This document shows positions 40,561-52,587 of a stretch of DNA of 64,000 nucleotides, piece after piece. The notes below the pieces were generated by a model. It did not search any database and was not told where the DNA came from. It saw nothing but the letters and a program-made list of their open reading frames with translations. The translations under genes were made by a program, and so were the position numbers. This DNA is from Monosporascus cannonballus (taxonomy: Eukaryota; Ascomycota; Sordariomycetes; Xylariales), in contig QJNS01000083.1 in the NCBI GenBank assembly GCA_004154925.1, forward strand, positions 186,001-250,000, written 5' to 3'. How positions within the stretch are numbered: the first letter of the stretch is position 1; each line of letters starts with the position of its first letter.

Positions 40561-41131
40561 AGCGACCAGAAACTATGTTAACACTGCATCCGCAATGTAT
40601 ATATCGCCCGGCAAATACTTAAAGGGGGGATAAGCGCTTAGCGCAAAGTAGATACGTCTAGCCCGGGCGGCCATGGCCCATGGGTATGTATGCTACCTGT
40701 CCTTCTATTAGCAAGCCGCCTGTCGGCATGCTAATTAGACCGTTGGCCAACTGTAACTTCATGCCTCACTCAGTGAGTCTGCAGCCCTGGCATAATTGAT
40801 ATGGCCAGATAAAGCCTCAATGGTAGTCTGATTAAATCTTCAACATGTTGTCAAAATTTGACATTCAGGAGCCCGACCTTTTAACACCCTCTGCGCCCCC
40901 CACTTCTTATTAGTCAGTGTAGAGGGGGCTTAAGTGCCGAGTTGTGAACGATATCGGACAACTTGTTTATGTACTTAGCTCCTATTCCCGGAAAGGGAGC
41001 TGAACGGGAGGGGGATAGTTAATCCGTGTGTACGAAAGAAACATACACCAAAACTGCGCCTATAAATTGGAAACACTGTCTAGCTCACTTCTCCTACTGT
41101 ATCTGGGCTGGTCGGTCATATGTAAGGCATC
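40561..41131. other. Intergenic, no gene seen
   Basis: The 5' region of the decarboxylase gene. No CCGCGG core or 56-bp repeat motif was seen here, unlike the promoters of the clear cluster genes. Confidence 0.4.
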
Positions 41132-42815
41132 ATGGACTCGAAACAGTTTCGTGAGGCGGCCGTCGCGTCCATTGACCACAGTAAGTCACATTAGTCCGAG
41201 CCTCGCTTATCTGCACTGGTGCCACAGGATGTTGATCTAGACTTCAGTTGTCGAGTATTATGATACTATCGAGGAACGGGGGGTCGCCTCAACCGTCGAA
41301 CCCGGTTATCTGAGGAAGCTCCTCCCGGCAGAGGCCCCCCGGGATGGAGAGGCGTGGGCAGACATCCAAAAGGACATCGAGGCCAAGATCCTGCCCGGAA
41401 TCACGCACTGGTTCGTCCCGGACCCGAACCCGAGCCTTAGCCGCGGGGCCCCTGAACCATGATCGGACCCCACGGTGCTAATGCGTAGAGGCAGGCAGTC
41501 GCCCAACTTCGCGGCGTGGTTCCCCTCGTCGAGCAGCTACCCCGCGATGCTCGGCGAGATGTACTCGACGGCCTTCACGGGGGCGGCGTTCAACTGGATC
41601 TGCTCGCCGGCTGTGACGGAGCTTGAGACGATAATGCTGGACTGGCTGGCCAAAGCGTTCGGCCTGCCGACGTGCTTCCTTTCGACCGGCCCCACCAACG
41701 GCGGCGGCGTGATCCACGGGACGGCGTCGGAAGCCATCGCGACGGTGCTGGTGGCGGCGCGCGACAAGTACCTGCGGGAGGCGACGGCGCACCTCGCGGG
41801 CGACGAGGAGGCGCGGGAGGACGCTATGGCGCTGCGCCGCGGCCGGCTTGTGGCGCTCGGCAGCGCTGTCACTCACAGCGCCACAAAGAAGGGTGCCCAG
41901 ATCGCCGGCGTGCGCTACCGCTCCGTGCCCGTGCATGCCGCCGACGGCTACAAGATGACGGGCGCGTCGCTGCGCCGCACCGTCGCCGAGCTGCGCGCCA
42001 AGGGGCTCGAGCCCTTCTTCCTCACGGCGACGCTGGGCACGACGGACACCTGCGCCGTCGACGACATGGACTCGATCGCGAACATGCTGGCGGAGCTGGG
42101 CTGCGCCTCCTCCCCCGGCTCCGGCGAAAAGGCGGACGGTGCCGGCGAGATATGGGTGCACGTGGACGCGGCCTACGCGGGGGTGTCGCTTGTGTGCCCG
42201 GAGTACCAGCACCTGGCGCGCTCACTGTCGCGTTTCCACAGCTTCAACACGAACCTGCACAAGTGGCTGCTGGTCAACTTCGACTGCAGCCTGCTGTACG
42301 TGCGGGACCGGGCACCGCTCGTCGACGCGCTGAGCGTCACGCTGCCGATCCTGCGCAACCGCCACACGGACTCGGGGCTCGTGACCGACTACCGCGACTG
42401 GCAGATCCCGTTCGGGCGGCGGTTCCGCAGCCTCAAGGTCTGGTTCGTCGTCCGCACCTACGGCGTCGAGGGCCTGCGCGCCCACATCCGGAAGCACGTC
42501 GGCTTAGCCGAGACGTTCGCCGGCCTGCTCGGGGGCCGCCCCGACCTGTTCGAGATCGTGGCGGGGCCGCGGTTCGCGCTCACGGTGTTCAAGCTGAAGG
42601 GCGGCGAGGGCACCACACTCGAGCAGCAGAACGAGCTTACGAAGAAGATGTACGAGACCATCCTCGCGGAGGGGAAGATCTTCCTCTCGAGTACCGTGGT
42701 CGGAGGTGTGTACGCTGTTCGGCATAACCCCGCGACGCCACTCGTGGAAGAGCATCACGTTCGAGAACATTTCAAGATTTTCGTCGAGGCGGCTGAGACG
42801 GTACTCTCTAACTAG
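41132..42815 (+). CDS. PLP-dependent aromatic-L-amino-acid (group II) decarboxylase
   Basis: Three exons (41132-41180, 41248-41410, 41495-42815) join in phase to 510 residues. The second intron is needed: without it the frame hits TGA at 41460, and removing it restores ITHWQSPNFAAWFPSSSSYP, the family's highly conserved substrate loop. PLP contacts are clear: HVDAAYAG and the Schiff-base Lys in NTNLHKWLLVNFDCS. Family members decarboxylate Trp, Tyr, Phe or DOPA to the amine. The coding sequence is markedly GC-rich compared with its flanks. It is separated from the cluster by two relics and lacks the shared promoter motifs, so membership is uncertain. It could also be an independent tryptamine or tyramine-forming enzyme. 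Confidence 0.88.
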
Positions 42816-43208
42816 CGGATCTATTATTTAAGAAAAGTCGAAGAATTCAAAGGGTATGTAGATTCATGCTCTATGCTGTTCGTTATGCTAGTGTATACGT
42901 ACCCTCTCAGTGAATATCCCGACCACCATCGCCGCTCACAGTTCATGCCCGAAAACCGTTACATTATATGAAGTACACGCTTTTTTGGGTCTGCAAGTCA
43001 TCAATGCTTTGCAACACCCGAACCAGGCCGACAATATGCACAAGACTTGTTCCTGATTGCAATCATTAACCCCGCATATGTCCTGAATGGAAAGGACCCT
43101 AGCCTCGACCATGTGGCCAAAGCTAGCAATGCTGAGGAGACATGTCTGAGAGTATTTCCCCTCCTCCCATCGTTCGTCAGTCCCTTATAATGAACCACGA
43201 CGACTACG
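42816..43208. other. Intergenic, convergent gene ends
   Basis: The space between the decarboxylase stop and the 3' end of the 201-residue hypothetical gene. Nothing recognisable. Confidence 0.4.
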
Positions 43209-43814
43209 TCACTCAGCGCTCCGGGCCCGTCTTCGGTCGTAATAACGGTCATCGTATCGGTCGCCATATCGTCCGTCATATTGATCCACATAACCATCAT
43301 CGTAGTATCTGGGCCGGACTCCCGCATCGCGGGAATAGCCGCGGTGGCCGTCCCTGGTATCTCTGGAGGCAGTGGTGGCACCACTCCCCCTCCTGTCACC
43401 GTCGCTCCGCCAGTCGCGGCCCCTCGATCCCTTGCTCCTCGACGACGACCACGACGACCACGACGACGATGGGGCGGATCCCCGGTACGAAGAAGAGCCA
43501 CCACCACGTCCTTCTCCCCCGCTGGCCCCCTGCAGCCTCCGCACCTCCCTCTCCTCCTCGCGCCACCTCTCGGTGTCGCGCGCCCGCATCTCCTCGATCT
43601 CCCTCTTGAGGTGTCTCTCCTCGCAGCGCTTGAGCGACTTATCGACGCTACATATCGTGGAGATGCCGAGGAGGGCGAGCAGGATCACCTCGCTGTACCC
43701 GTACCCGTGCGCCTTCTCGAGCTCCCTGCGGAGCTTGCGGTCGTCCGAGTCCGGCCTCGAGGGCATCGCCTCGTCCGGTTTCGGAAGAGCCCCGCTGCCA
43801 CTGCCTTTACTCAT
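43209..43814 (-). CDS. Hypothetical protein, one membrane segment and Ser/Arg/Tyr-rich tail
   Basis: A 201-residue ORF with no recognised function. A short hydrophobic stretch (YSEVILLALLGISTICSV, about residues 39-56) is followed by a charged coiled-coil-like helix (RHLKREIEEMRARDTERWRE). The tail is low-complexity, rich in Gly/Ser then Arg/Asp/Tyr (RYGDRYDDRYYDRRRARS). The domain order and the clean ATG support a real gene. However, the biased composition also gives long frames on the opposite strand, so moderate confidence is appropriate. Confidence 0.6.
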   Translation of the reverse strand: MSKGSGSGALPKPDEAMPSRPDSDDRKLRRELEKAHGYGYSEVILLALLGISTICSVDKSLKRCEERHLKREIEEMRARDTERWREEEREVRRLQGASGGEGRGGGSSSYRGSAPSSSWSSWSSSRSKGSRGRDWRSDGDRRGSGATTASRDTRDGHRGYSRDAGVRPRYYDDGYVDQYDGRYGDRYDDRYYDRRRARSAE

Positions 43815-45895
43815 TTTGACTGATGATGGCGGTGACGACGATGGTGGTGATGCCGCTTTTACTCGGGGCTATGCAGCTCTCTTGTGCTGACCTTTAGACG
43901 AAGTTGTGTGTCTAATCTTTTAATGTGCAGGCTGTATACGACGTGGAGGTGCTGTAGTAATAGTATCACGTTTCAGTAAACATTGATGTGGTGTTTAATT
44001 GTGTGTAACCAGAACCAGAACCAGAACCAAAGACAGAGGCACGCATTGTGTATATGTGTGGGCTGATATCATTTCTATTAGTACGTGCTCCCGGAACCGA
44101 AATCGTCTTGAAATCGAGGGGGTGTTCCGGTCTCCCAAATCGACGTCCCCTGGACCAAGCCTCCTATCATAATTGGCCTGTTACATAGTTAACCCGGGGG
44201 ATGCAAGGGATCAGGCCGGCGTGGGATTTCATCATTGAACAGCGTGGGTATACGGCAGGAAATGCCGTGAGAGATCCAGGGCGTTTCATAGAACTCTATG
44301 GTTTTGGCCAAGATTCTTGACGTCATCGCCTAGGAGAGGGGCCATCGTCGGTGCTGACCGCGGGCATGGCACGATGGCGTTGTGCCAAAAAAAAAAAGGT
44401 ACCAGCTAATCCCTATGGATGGGCCTTTGAAGGCCCCTGCATTGGGTTTTGGTGCCGCTGACGATGTGTGGAAGCCGAGTCTCTCCCCCCATATCGGCCT
44501 ATGCCGTCATCATGGTAAAGTCTCCCCCCGTTAAGTATTTGCGTGCTATGAAATACCGCTTGGGTGGATGCTTTCTGGGCCTTGAAACCCAGCTAGCTCC
44601 GGTCGCCTGCTTTGCCGAATGACGAATTTGCGGGAACATTTCAGAAACTTACACTCGTTGCCTTCACCAGAGGTGGCAAGCCGCCTGCGTCAATGTTTCT
44701 AATGGGGCCGATCGGTTTGATGACGGAAGCGCACCTGCTGAAGTAGTACGGCGCGGCGCCTGTGCCAAGTGAGATAACTGCTAATTCACCGCAGAGCAAA
44801 GGATGGATTATTGATCAATCCCTGAAGGAGGATGGGTGTAGGAATATGCCATCAATCAACAAAACATTGCCGCGATTGCGCTGGTATTGGGACTTCCTTC
44901 GCAACTTTCGCCTTGTCTCATCATCGCTCATCCAATGACATGCTGTTTCGCGGCGGCCATGGCGATCGGATTCAGACCATAGTGCAAATGCTGTCATCCG
45001 TCGGGCCCCCAGGCGTTTGGCTAGGCCAATGCCCTACCGGACACATTATTCCGCGTGCCAGCGTGGCGCGTGAATTGAAGCATCCTGTGACAAGAATGTT
45101 ATGAGTGCCACGACGCCTTAAGGTTACCGTCCGCAGTTTCGTCAGCACGCCCTCCACCGCCTGGGATTGAGAGAGGAGGTAGGTGGTGACATATCACTGG
45201 TTGAGACAGTATGAGAGCTTAAGGCGTCCTTTAGTTTGCAATCGGAAGGTCGGGAAAGCCCGGCGGTGTTCGCGCGGGATTACACTCATTTGTATTATCC
45301 CTCCGGACGAAGCCGGACCCAATGCCTCCGCCTATATAATCGTGAGCTATGAGAGCTCGATTGTAGCGTTACGAGCGATGCTACCTTTCAGTGCTGTGTC
45401 ATTATCGCTGTGAAACCGCGTCCAATGGCGAGGATCTATCGTTACAGAGATTAGGTAATGCCACCAGATTCTACCATGTCCTACTTCTATTTTTCTATGT
45501 GAGTCACAATACAGGGGAGACGAGACACCACAACAGAGACGGAGGCACGAAATCATGGTCATTCTGTCCTTCCCGACGCCGGAGGTTCGTATCGATTAGT
45601 TTAACTTCGTTTATTAAAGGTACCTCGTCTACCCAATTGAGTTCCCTGACGTCGTCACTTCTTGGTCTGCTGTTGTATAACGTAATCGTATACCATCTAG
45701 CGCTATGTGGCTGTGTATGCTCGAATAAGACACTACTCCACCACGAAAGACCAAAGTGGTGAAAATACCTAATCAAGACGCTAGCTGGGCCAGCTGACTG
45801 CTGGTTCGCTGGGGGGTACACTATGCTACAGTCCAAGCCCAGCCCCGATCCCTACAACTACCCGCCGTCGTCGCGCCGCTCGCCCTTGTTCATCG
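43815..45895. other. Intergenic, no gene seen
   Basis: About 2 kb with a short (AACCAG)n microsatellite at 44007-44028 and an A run near 44388. Several short ORFs (for example 44832-45104) show no domain. An isolated CCGCGG lies near 44356. Confidence 0.4.
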
Positions 45896-48172
45896 TCAGT
45901 TTATATATCGAACGCTCTTGTGCCATTTCTCAAAACGGTCAAGCATCTCGCGCGTGACTAGCTTTGGGGTATTCCGGATCGCTGCCTGCATCACGGCCAT
46001 AGCGTCGTACTCGCCGCCGTCGACGTCAACGCCCATGAATGCGCGTTCGCAGATTCTGGTAACCTCGGCGCCCGAGTACCCCTCGAGCAGCCGCACGAGG
46101 GTGTCCATGTCGAGGTCGCCAGCCGGGAACCGCAGCTCCCTCGCCTTTCTGGCGAGAATGGTCTCGCGCGCCCTCTCGTCGGGCAGCGGCACGTAGATGA
46201 TCTCGTCGAACCGGCCCGGCCGCAGCAGAGCCGGGTCCAGGGCGTCGGGCTTGTTGGTGGCCGCGAGCACGAACACGTCGCCCTTGCGCTCGAAGCCCGC
46301 CATCTCTGTGAGCAGGGTCGTCAGGGCCTGGACGCCACCGCCAGTGTCGCCCGTGCGGGATCCCGCTATAGCATCGATCTCATCGAAGAAGATGATGCTG
46401 GGGCTGGCCTCTTGGGCCCGGCGGAAGAGGTTGCGGATCGACCGCTCCGTCTCGCCGACGTACATGTTCAGCAGCTCGCCGCCCTTGACGGCGAAGAAGT
46501 TGAAGTCCCACTCCGTTGCGATGGCCTGCGCCGTCATGGTCTTGGAGCAACCGGGCGGGCCGTAGAGCAGAACTCCCGTTGGCGGCATGAACAACGGTTT
46601 GTTAGGGTCCTAGAGTTCGTAATTAGTATATGCCGTCAGGGGCTTAGGAAAACCCCAAGAAAAGGTATAACCTACCGTAGAGGGCCGCCGCATCACTGTC
46701 TGAAGGGCGGTCTTGACATTATCGTACCCACCAATGTCACTCCAGTGCACGGTAGGTGGTTTAAGGTTAATGCCATGCATAGCAGTAGGCCTAACCTCCT
46801 TCAGCGCAGTATTTATATCGGCCCATGAGACCGGTTCATCGCTAGAATCGTCGGTCACTCGTCTGAATCTCGCTAGGACTGCCTGCTCATAAACCCTGTG
46901 CAGGTCATCCGGGCTGTAAGCGTGCGTGCGATCTCCAAGATCTGAGATATACTGTTCAGACAGCTCGGGCGGAAACCGAGGATTCCAAGAACGGACAATC
47001 TCCTTCCTAGCAGCTGCGTCGGGGATAGGAAGAGCGATATGTCTTCGGAATCGAGTATGGCTTCGGAGCTCGTCAGGGATATCATCGAAGTAGTCGAGGC
47101 AGGTAGCCACCACGACCACATTCGGCCGTCTGCCTTGTCTCAAAGTCAGGGCTGCTAAAGCATCTAGGCCTTCTCCGATGACCTCGATGTATGATAGTCT
47201 ATTTGGGCGCGTCTCCCCAATCAATTTTGAAATCTCGTCGATTAGAATCATGCTCGGGGTCTGCCGATCAATGGCAGCCTTGAACTGCTCCGCAACCATC
47301 GAAGGCTTCATATCCCGATCCCCGATTCGCGCGACCGTGCCCCAGTTCGTGGCAGCAATATGATCTAGGAGCATAGACTTCCCGGTCCCGCGTCTGCCAT
47401 GGATAACAATTCCGCAGGATCCCAGCACATTCGGAAAATTGCTGAGGTCAACTTCGAAGAAACGTAGAAAGTCATGTTTCAAGGTGTCTAACTGACTCTG
47501 GAGACCGGGTATGCCGCTTACTTCGAGCTTCCCCGAACTCTCGGGCTGCTTCGGGGCATGCTCCTCAGAGATGGCCACCTGCGTCAAGCCCGGTGTATAC
47601 TTGGCAACATTACTGGAGCTACCGTTCACAGATTCGATGACAAAGCTGTACGTTGCGCCATTTAGGACCATATCCTCCATCAACAGCCCAGGGAATATGT
47701 CTACAGCAATCTCTGTTGGCCCATAATTAGTAAGACTAAGCATATCGTCGAGGGGCAGAACCTTACCAAGCCTTCTCTCGAGCTCGAACTCCCACCGCAA
47801 GCGTTCCCGGCCAACTAAAGACGAAGTATCCCCTGCCGTGGGTCGAGCTATTATAGATGCGGCGTCTGGGACGTCACCGGCGGGTGTCACTCGGACCACA
47901 TCCTCGAGTTTAAGGCCGGCTGCCCTCTGGAAGGCCCGGCTGACGGTCACGATGCCCTTTCCGACATTTTTATCCCGTTGAGGCCAGGCAATCGCTTCCT
48001 TTCGGACAGGCCCAATCTCGACGTTGCATAGGCAGCCGGAAGTGAACCCAAATGTAATGAATTCGGCCGGGTGGATAAATACCCTCGCCGAATGCTTATA
48101 ACTTGGGGTTTTCTGGGTCAGGTCCGTCGACTGGATGCGGACCTTGTAGTGCTCAGGCTCCTTTTTGGACAT
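45896..48172 (-). CDS. AFG2/Drg1-like tandem AAA+ ATPase
   Basis: Two exons (48172-46676, 46609-45896) join in phase to 736 residues. The start at 48172 (MSKKEPEHYK) is preferred over the in-frame ATG at 48247, because the extra 25 residues are not family-like. After an N-terminal substrate-binding domain comes D1 with Walker A GRRGTGKS and Walker B ILIDE. D2 has Walker A GPPGCSKT, Walker B IIFFDEIDAIA and arginine-finger region RPGRFDEII. The GPPGCSKT form and the KGGELLNMYVGE pore region are typical of Afg2/Drg1 (SPATA5), which releases recycling factors from pre-60S ribosomes in the cytoplasm. The D1 loop is less canonical (GRRG rather than GPPG), so a paralogue with a weaker D1 is possible. 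Confidence 0.87.
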
Positions 48173-49052
48173 GGCCGTAAAGAGTAAAATTGGGTGGGCC
48201 AGTAGTAGTTGCTGTTGTAGTTGCGAAATTGGGTAATCAGTCAGCACCCGAAATTATAGAGTCACCGTGTCGGAAAAGTTAGATTATACGAAGGTTTATC
48301 CACAAAAAGCCTACAAAACGTCCTATTCTCTTGTCAAGATGAACCCAGGCTGCAAGGGGTTATTGAAGGTGCCAGTGAGTCGGCTTAGGGTGGCGACTTC
48401 TTATTAACTTAGTACGTACTTACTGAACGGGTTATCCTTGGTGTATACGTTCAATATGGAGGTATGTATCTATTAGGTACTTATGGAATGCTCACTTGAA
48501 TAAACGCGCCTGATATGATTATTTTACAATATCTAACATCAGTGATTAAGGCACCGAAAACCCGATAACCTCGTTGCCGACGCTTTATTTGATGTCGTGC
48601 AACAAGTCGTGCGGCCTCATACAAAATTTTAATATTACTGGCTAATCAATAATTAAGAAACATGTGGGTAAACACTGCTATGATAGACGCACGCCAATGT
48701 CCCGGTTTACTAGTTAGTATCTCTGCATGGTAAGGGGATGGTTCGCTATCCGTATAAACTCGCACCACAATAATTAATGCAACTGAATACGGAGCGATAT
48801 TTTCTCGCGAATATCGCTGCGGGGCTGCTAAAAGTGATTATACGTTGAAGATTGAAGCGAGGAAACACAGTGTCGAAGTGTTATAAGTTCACGGACCTGG
48901 GCTAGGGTTTAACTGCTGAAAAAGTTCCGTCTCTTCAATCGCATTACCTTAATAAACATTTTGAGGCATCAATTGAACCGACATACAACGAAAATCTTCG
49001 GTCCGCATCGGATGCATGCAATGCGCCGGACAGTACCACGCCTCGCCGCCCC
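48173..49052. other. Intergenic between divergent genes
   Basis: The promoter region of the AAA ATPase (minus) and the probable mitochondrial protein (plus). No gene or clear motif was seen. Confidence 0.4.
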
Positions 49053-50782
49053 ATGCTCTCCCGACAGCTACAGCGACCACTCTCGCGAACCGTAGTTGCT
49101 TCAGCGGCATGGCCGCGATGGACAGTACCAATCGCGTCCGCCAGGAAGAAGAAGCTGCACGGTGGTAGTGGTAACTCGGGACAAAACGACGACGAGCAAC
49201 CGGTTCCCGATGCCCCACATCTACAAGACCAGCAGCAGCAGCAGCAGCAGCAGCGGGAGCCGAAGAAGGAGAAGATAAGCCTGTACGAGGAGCTCTTCCC
49301 GGACGAGAGGCACGCGCGGCGGCCGCTCGACGACACCAGCTACAGCCGCTGGGCGTCGCAGCTGCTCGAGGAACCGCCCCGCATCCTCGACGTCCCGGAG
49401 GGGGGGATAGCGGGGATAGCGGCAGACCTGGGACCGGACCCGGCGGCCACCACCCCCAATGACGCTGCCGCTGCCGCTTTCCCCGCCCCCGCCGTGCCGC
49501 GGGCCAGGTGCATGCTGGTGCTGTCGGCGGCGAGCAAGAACCTCATGGAGAGCGACTTCCTGCGCCTGGGCGTCAAGGGGCAGCACGTGGAGGGTTGGGT
49601 GAGCGGGATCGTCAAAGGTAAAAATAACTGAAAAGAATTCTCCCTCCCACCGGGCTACGCAGCCCCCCTTTCTTCTTTACTTACTACCCACTTATTACGT
49701 GTCATCTCATACCCTATATATTCAGCTGTGTTTCTTTTCTTCTCCCGACGTTTCTCCTTCTTACTGACGGGCCCAACCCGAACGACGCAGTGATCCAAGC
49801 CCGCGACCCCGACACCCTCGAGCCGCTGGGCTACTACTACATCCTGTTCGACAGCCGTGCGTCGGCGGCCGCGTACAGCGACGAGGTGCACCGGCTGTGG
49901 AGGCTGGCGAAGGCGCAGGCGCCGGCGGCGCAGCACAACCGCCGCCGCTCACGCTCGGCCCGGAACGGCGCGGACGACGTCGTTATCGCCGACAACGATG
50001 CAGACACAGCGCGCGCTCTGCTGCGGTCCTTCACGCTCGTGCTGCCGACGCAGCGGCGCCACCTCGAGCAGCGCGACTACCACGCGTGGTCGCGCGAGTT
50101 CCGGCGGGCGTGGCTCCGCGGCGCGGCGCCGGGCGGCGCGTCCTGGGCGGACATCCTGGCCCCGCGCTGCGTACCCGGGGGGTCGCCGTCCCTCGTGCTG
50201 CTGTCGGCGGCGGACGGCCAGGGCGGTGGCGGTAGCGGGCACGACACGGGCTCCGGGCGCGCGCTGCTGTCCGTCGACGCGCTGCGCCGCGCCATCGAGG
50301 ACGACGGCGCCGAGCGCGGCCTCGCTTGGCGCGTGCTGATGGGGGATCCCCAGACCGGGGAGCGCGGTGGCATCATGCCCTTCGGCAGGAGCTACGTGCG
50401 GCAGTACGACCGGCTCCACGACTCCCCGGCCGGCGGCGACGGCGTTCGCGGCGTCGATGGCGAACGCGGTAGCGGCTGCGGGGAAGAGGACGCAGACGAT
50501 GCCCTTACGGGTACTGGTACAACCACGGCGACGGGCGGTGACGGCAGTGACGGTAACGCCGAAGGCGCGCTGTCGTCGTCGCCGCCGAGCGAGGAGGAGG
50601 AGGAAGACGGGGACGGCAAGCATAGGCGGTACTCGCGGTTCGTGATACCCTTCGCCGACGATGCCGAGGCGCGGCGCTTCGTCCGGTGCTGGCACCGCCG
50701 GGAGCTGCGGGTGCGGATGGGGGCGGGGCGGCACGGCGGCTGGGAGGAGAGCGTCGTCGTCAACACTACGGTGCTCTGGTGA
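49053..50782 (+). CDS. Probable mitochondrial protein of unknown function
   Basis: Two exons (49053-49617, 49791-50782) join in phase to 518 residues. The first 30 residues are rich in Arg/Ser/Ala with no acidic residue (MLSRQLQRPLSRTVVASAAW), a likely mitochondrial presequence. A CAG-repeat-encoded poly-Gln run lies near residue 60. A conserved-looking region, CMLVLSAASKNLMESDFLRL then GYYYILFDSRASAAAYSDEV, has the beta-alpha-beta rhythm of an RRM-like fold and spans the intron. The second half is very GC-rich with acidic/Ser low complexity (EGALSSSPPSEEEEEDGDGK). I do not recognise the family. A mitochondrial RNA-related role is only a guess from the RRM-like pattern. Confidence 0.7.
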
Positions 50783-51601
50783 TGCGTGATGATGATGGTG
50801 ATGGAGGATGTATGGATGGCTGGCCCTCTTCTCACTGGCGAAGAAGACCTCAACGAGCGCCACCTGTTCTGGACGGTTTTTGTTAATTGTCCGTTGTATG
50901 GAATTACCTAATCACGAGTGTGCGGAGCACTACCGAGACGCAGGTCTCTTCTCCGTCGCACTCCATCAAATAGATAAGATGAAAACAAACATTAACAATC
51001 ACATGCCCAGCGACGCGGGAAGACGAGGGATGTCGACGGATCGTGTCGGGGGAAGAAAGATGCATATTAGACCCAATATCGACCCAAACTCCGCCAAGAT
51101 ATCTGTTCTTCTTACTCGCCCCTGCTGGCTTCTGCTTCTTCTGGATCGATTACGCACACGGTCTCATCCATTCGTACATAGCATCGCGTCCGATCTTTCC
51201 CTGCCTGTGTCTGTGTCTCCCTCTTTCCCTCGCTTCGACCCCTTCTATCTCAATGAAAACGGAAACTAGCTGCTTTTTGCCGGCACGGACGCGCTCTCTT
51301 CTACCTGACTTGATCGGGCGTCTTCCCCCCAGCAAGTCTTGTGAGTCGTCCAGCCCAATAACCCGACGTGATAGCTATATCTATTCGAGTGCGGTCTTCG
51401 GTTGCCGACGGTACGTTGTCTCTCCCCCTTAAACACCAGCCATACTGATGCAGGATCTAAACTTTGTGTATCTGCCTTGTCTGTATTGTGGCACAACAAA
51501 TACCGCAAGAAATCGTTCTTCGGGCGTCCCAGCTGCCGGGATGGCTCTATCCCAGAAGTTGAACATCCTCCGTCATCCCCTCCGACCTCGGGGCCCCCTT
51601 C
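50783..51601. other. Intergenic, convergent gene ends
   Basis: The 3' regions of the mitochondrial protein and SEC4 genes. ORFs at 50808-51269 and 51043-51432 have no domain signature and overlap each other in different frames. Confidence 0.4.
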
Positions 51602-52587
51602 TTAGCAGCACTTCCCGAGCCCGCCGCTGCCTTCCGACTGGCCGACGTTGATGTTGGACTGAGTCGTCTCCGTCTTGGAGGTATCCACGATGCGCTTCTT
51701 GATGTCAGCGGCCAGGCTATAGAAGGCCTTGTCGATGTTGATGTTGCTTTTAGCGGAGACCTCGAGGAACGGAACGCCCAGTTCGCGGGCCAGCTCTTCG
51801 CCCTGCTCCGTCGACACGACACGCTTCTCTTCCCAGTCGCACTTGTTGCCAATCAGGATCTTGTTGACGCCCTCGGTGGCGTGTTGCTCTACGTTGGCGA
51901 ACCATGTTCGGATGTCTGGAGGTTGTCAAAGTTAGCACCCGTCCGCGTAGTTCTTAACCTATCGTCCCCTTCCTTGTTTCTATATTATACGACACAAACC
52001 AACCGACCAGACAAGGGGGGCAGAAGACGAGAGCTGGTAAAATGGGGTTGGTCAAGGGACGCCTTACTATCAAAAGACCTCTGGTCCGTGACGTCGTAGA
52101 CGAGCAGGATACCCATCGCGCCGCGGTAATAGGCCGTCGTGATGGTGCGGAATCGCTCCTGGCCGGCCGTGTCCCAGATTTGCAGCTTCACGCGCTTGCC
52201 GTCGAGCTCGATGGTGCGGATCTTGAAGTCAATGCCGATGGTCGTGATAAAGGACGGCGTGAAGGAGTCCTCGCTGAACCGTAGCAGACAGCATGACTTG
52301 CCGACACCGGAGTCGCCGATTAGGAGCAGCTTGATCTGTCATAGGGAGAACAGCGGTCTGTGGTTAGCTTTCCGCGTGGTATTCCGGGGGATCTTCGAGG
52401 CGTGTTTATCAGGACGTCGTTATGGGAGATGCAAGGATATGTTTCGCAGGGTTGGGTAGAGGGCATAGATATCTAGTAAGGCTGGCAAGGTGAAGCAAGT
52501 ACTCGGGGGCGTCTTTCGGTTTGTAGCGGTAAAGGAAGCGCCGAGGTGTTCACTCACTAAGAAATCGTAGTTCCGGTTACCCGACAT
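51602..52587 (-). CDS. Rab GTPase, SEC4/Rab8 type
   Basis: Three exons (52587-52558, 52335-52068, 51915-51602) join in phase to 203 residues, the normal length. All G motifs are present: GDSGVGKS, the switch-I Thr in [22 protein letters not shown] and SAK. The [20 protein letters not shown] segment and [16 protein letters not shown] fit the Sec4/Rab8/Ypt2 branch, and the C-terminal GKCC carries two prenylatable cysteines. It directs post-Golgi vesicles to the growing hyphal tip through the exocyst. The first exon is only ten codons ([10 protein letters not shown]), a common gene structure for fungal Rabs. Unrelated to the metabolite cluster. Confidence 0.95.

Noticed and set aside
41475..41494. 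ATG at 41475 as the start of the decarboxylase
   Set aside because: The bases before 41495 encode no family sequence. Splicing out 41411-41494 restores the conserved ITHWQSPNF segment and links in frame to an upstream exon with its own ATG at 41132.
41672..42727. 351-codon overlapping ORF in another frame of the decarboxylase
   Set aside because: Arg/Gly/Ala-rich shadow frame caused by the high GC content; no domain.
49949..50863. 304-codon minus-strand ORF opposite the mitochondrial protein gene
   Set aside because: Low-complexity shadow of a GC-rich coding exon; no domain, and the plus-strand frame splices cleanly.
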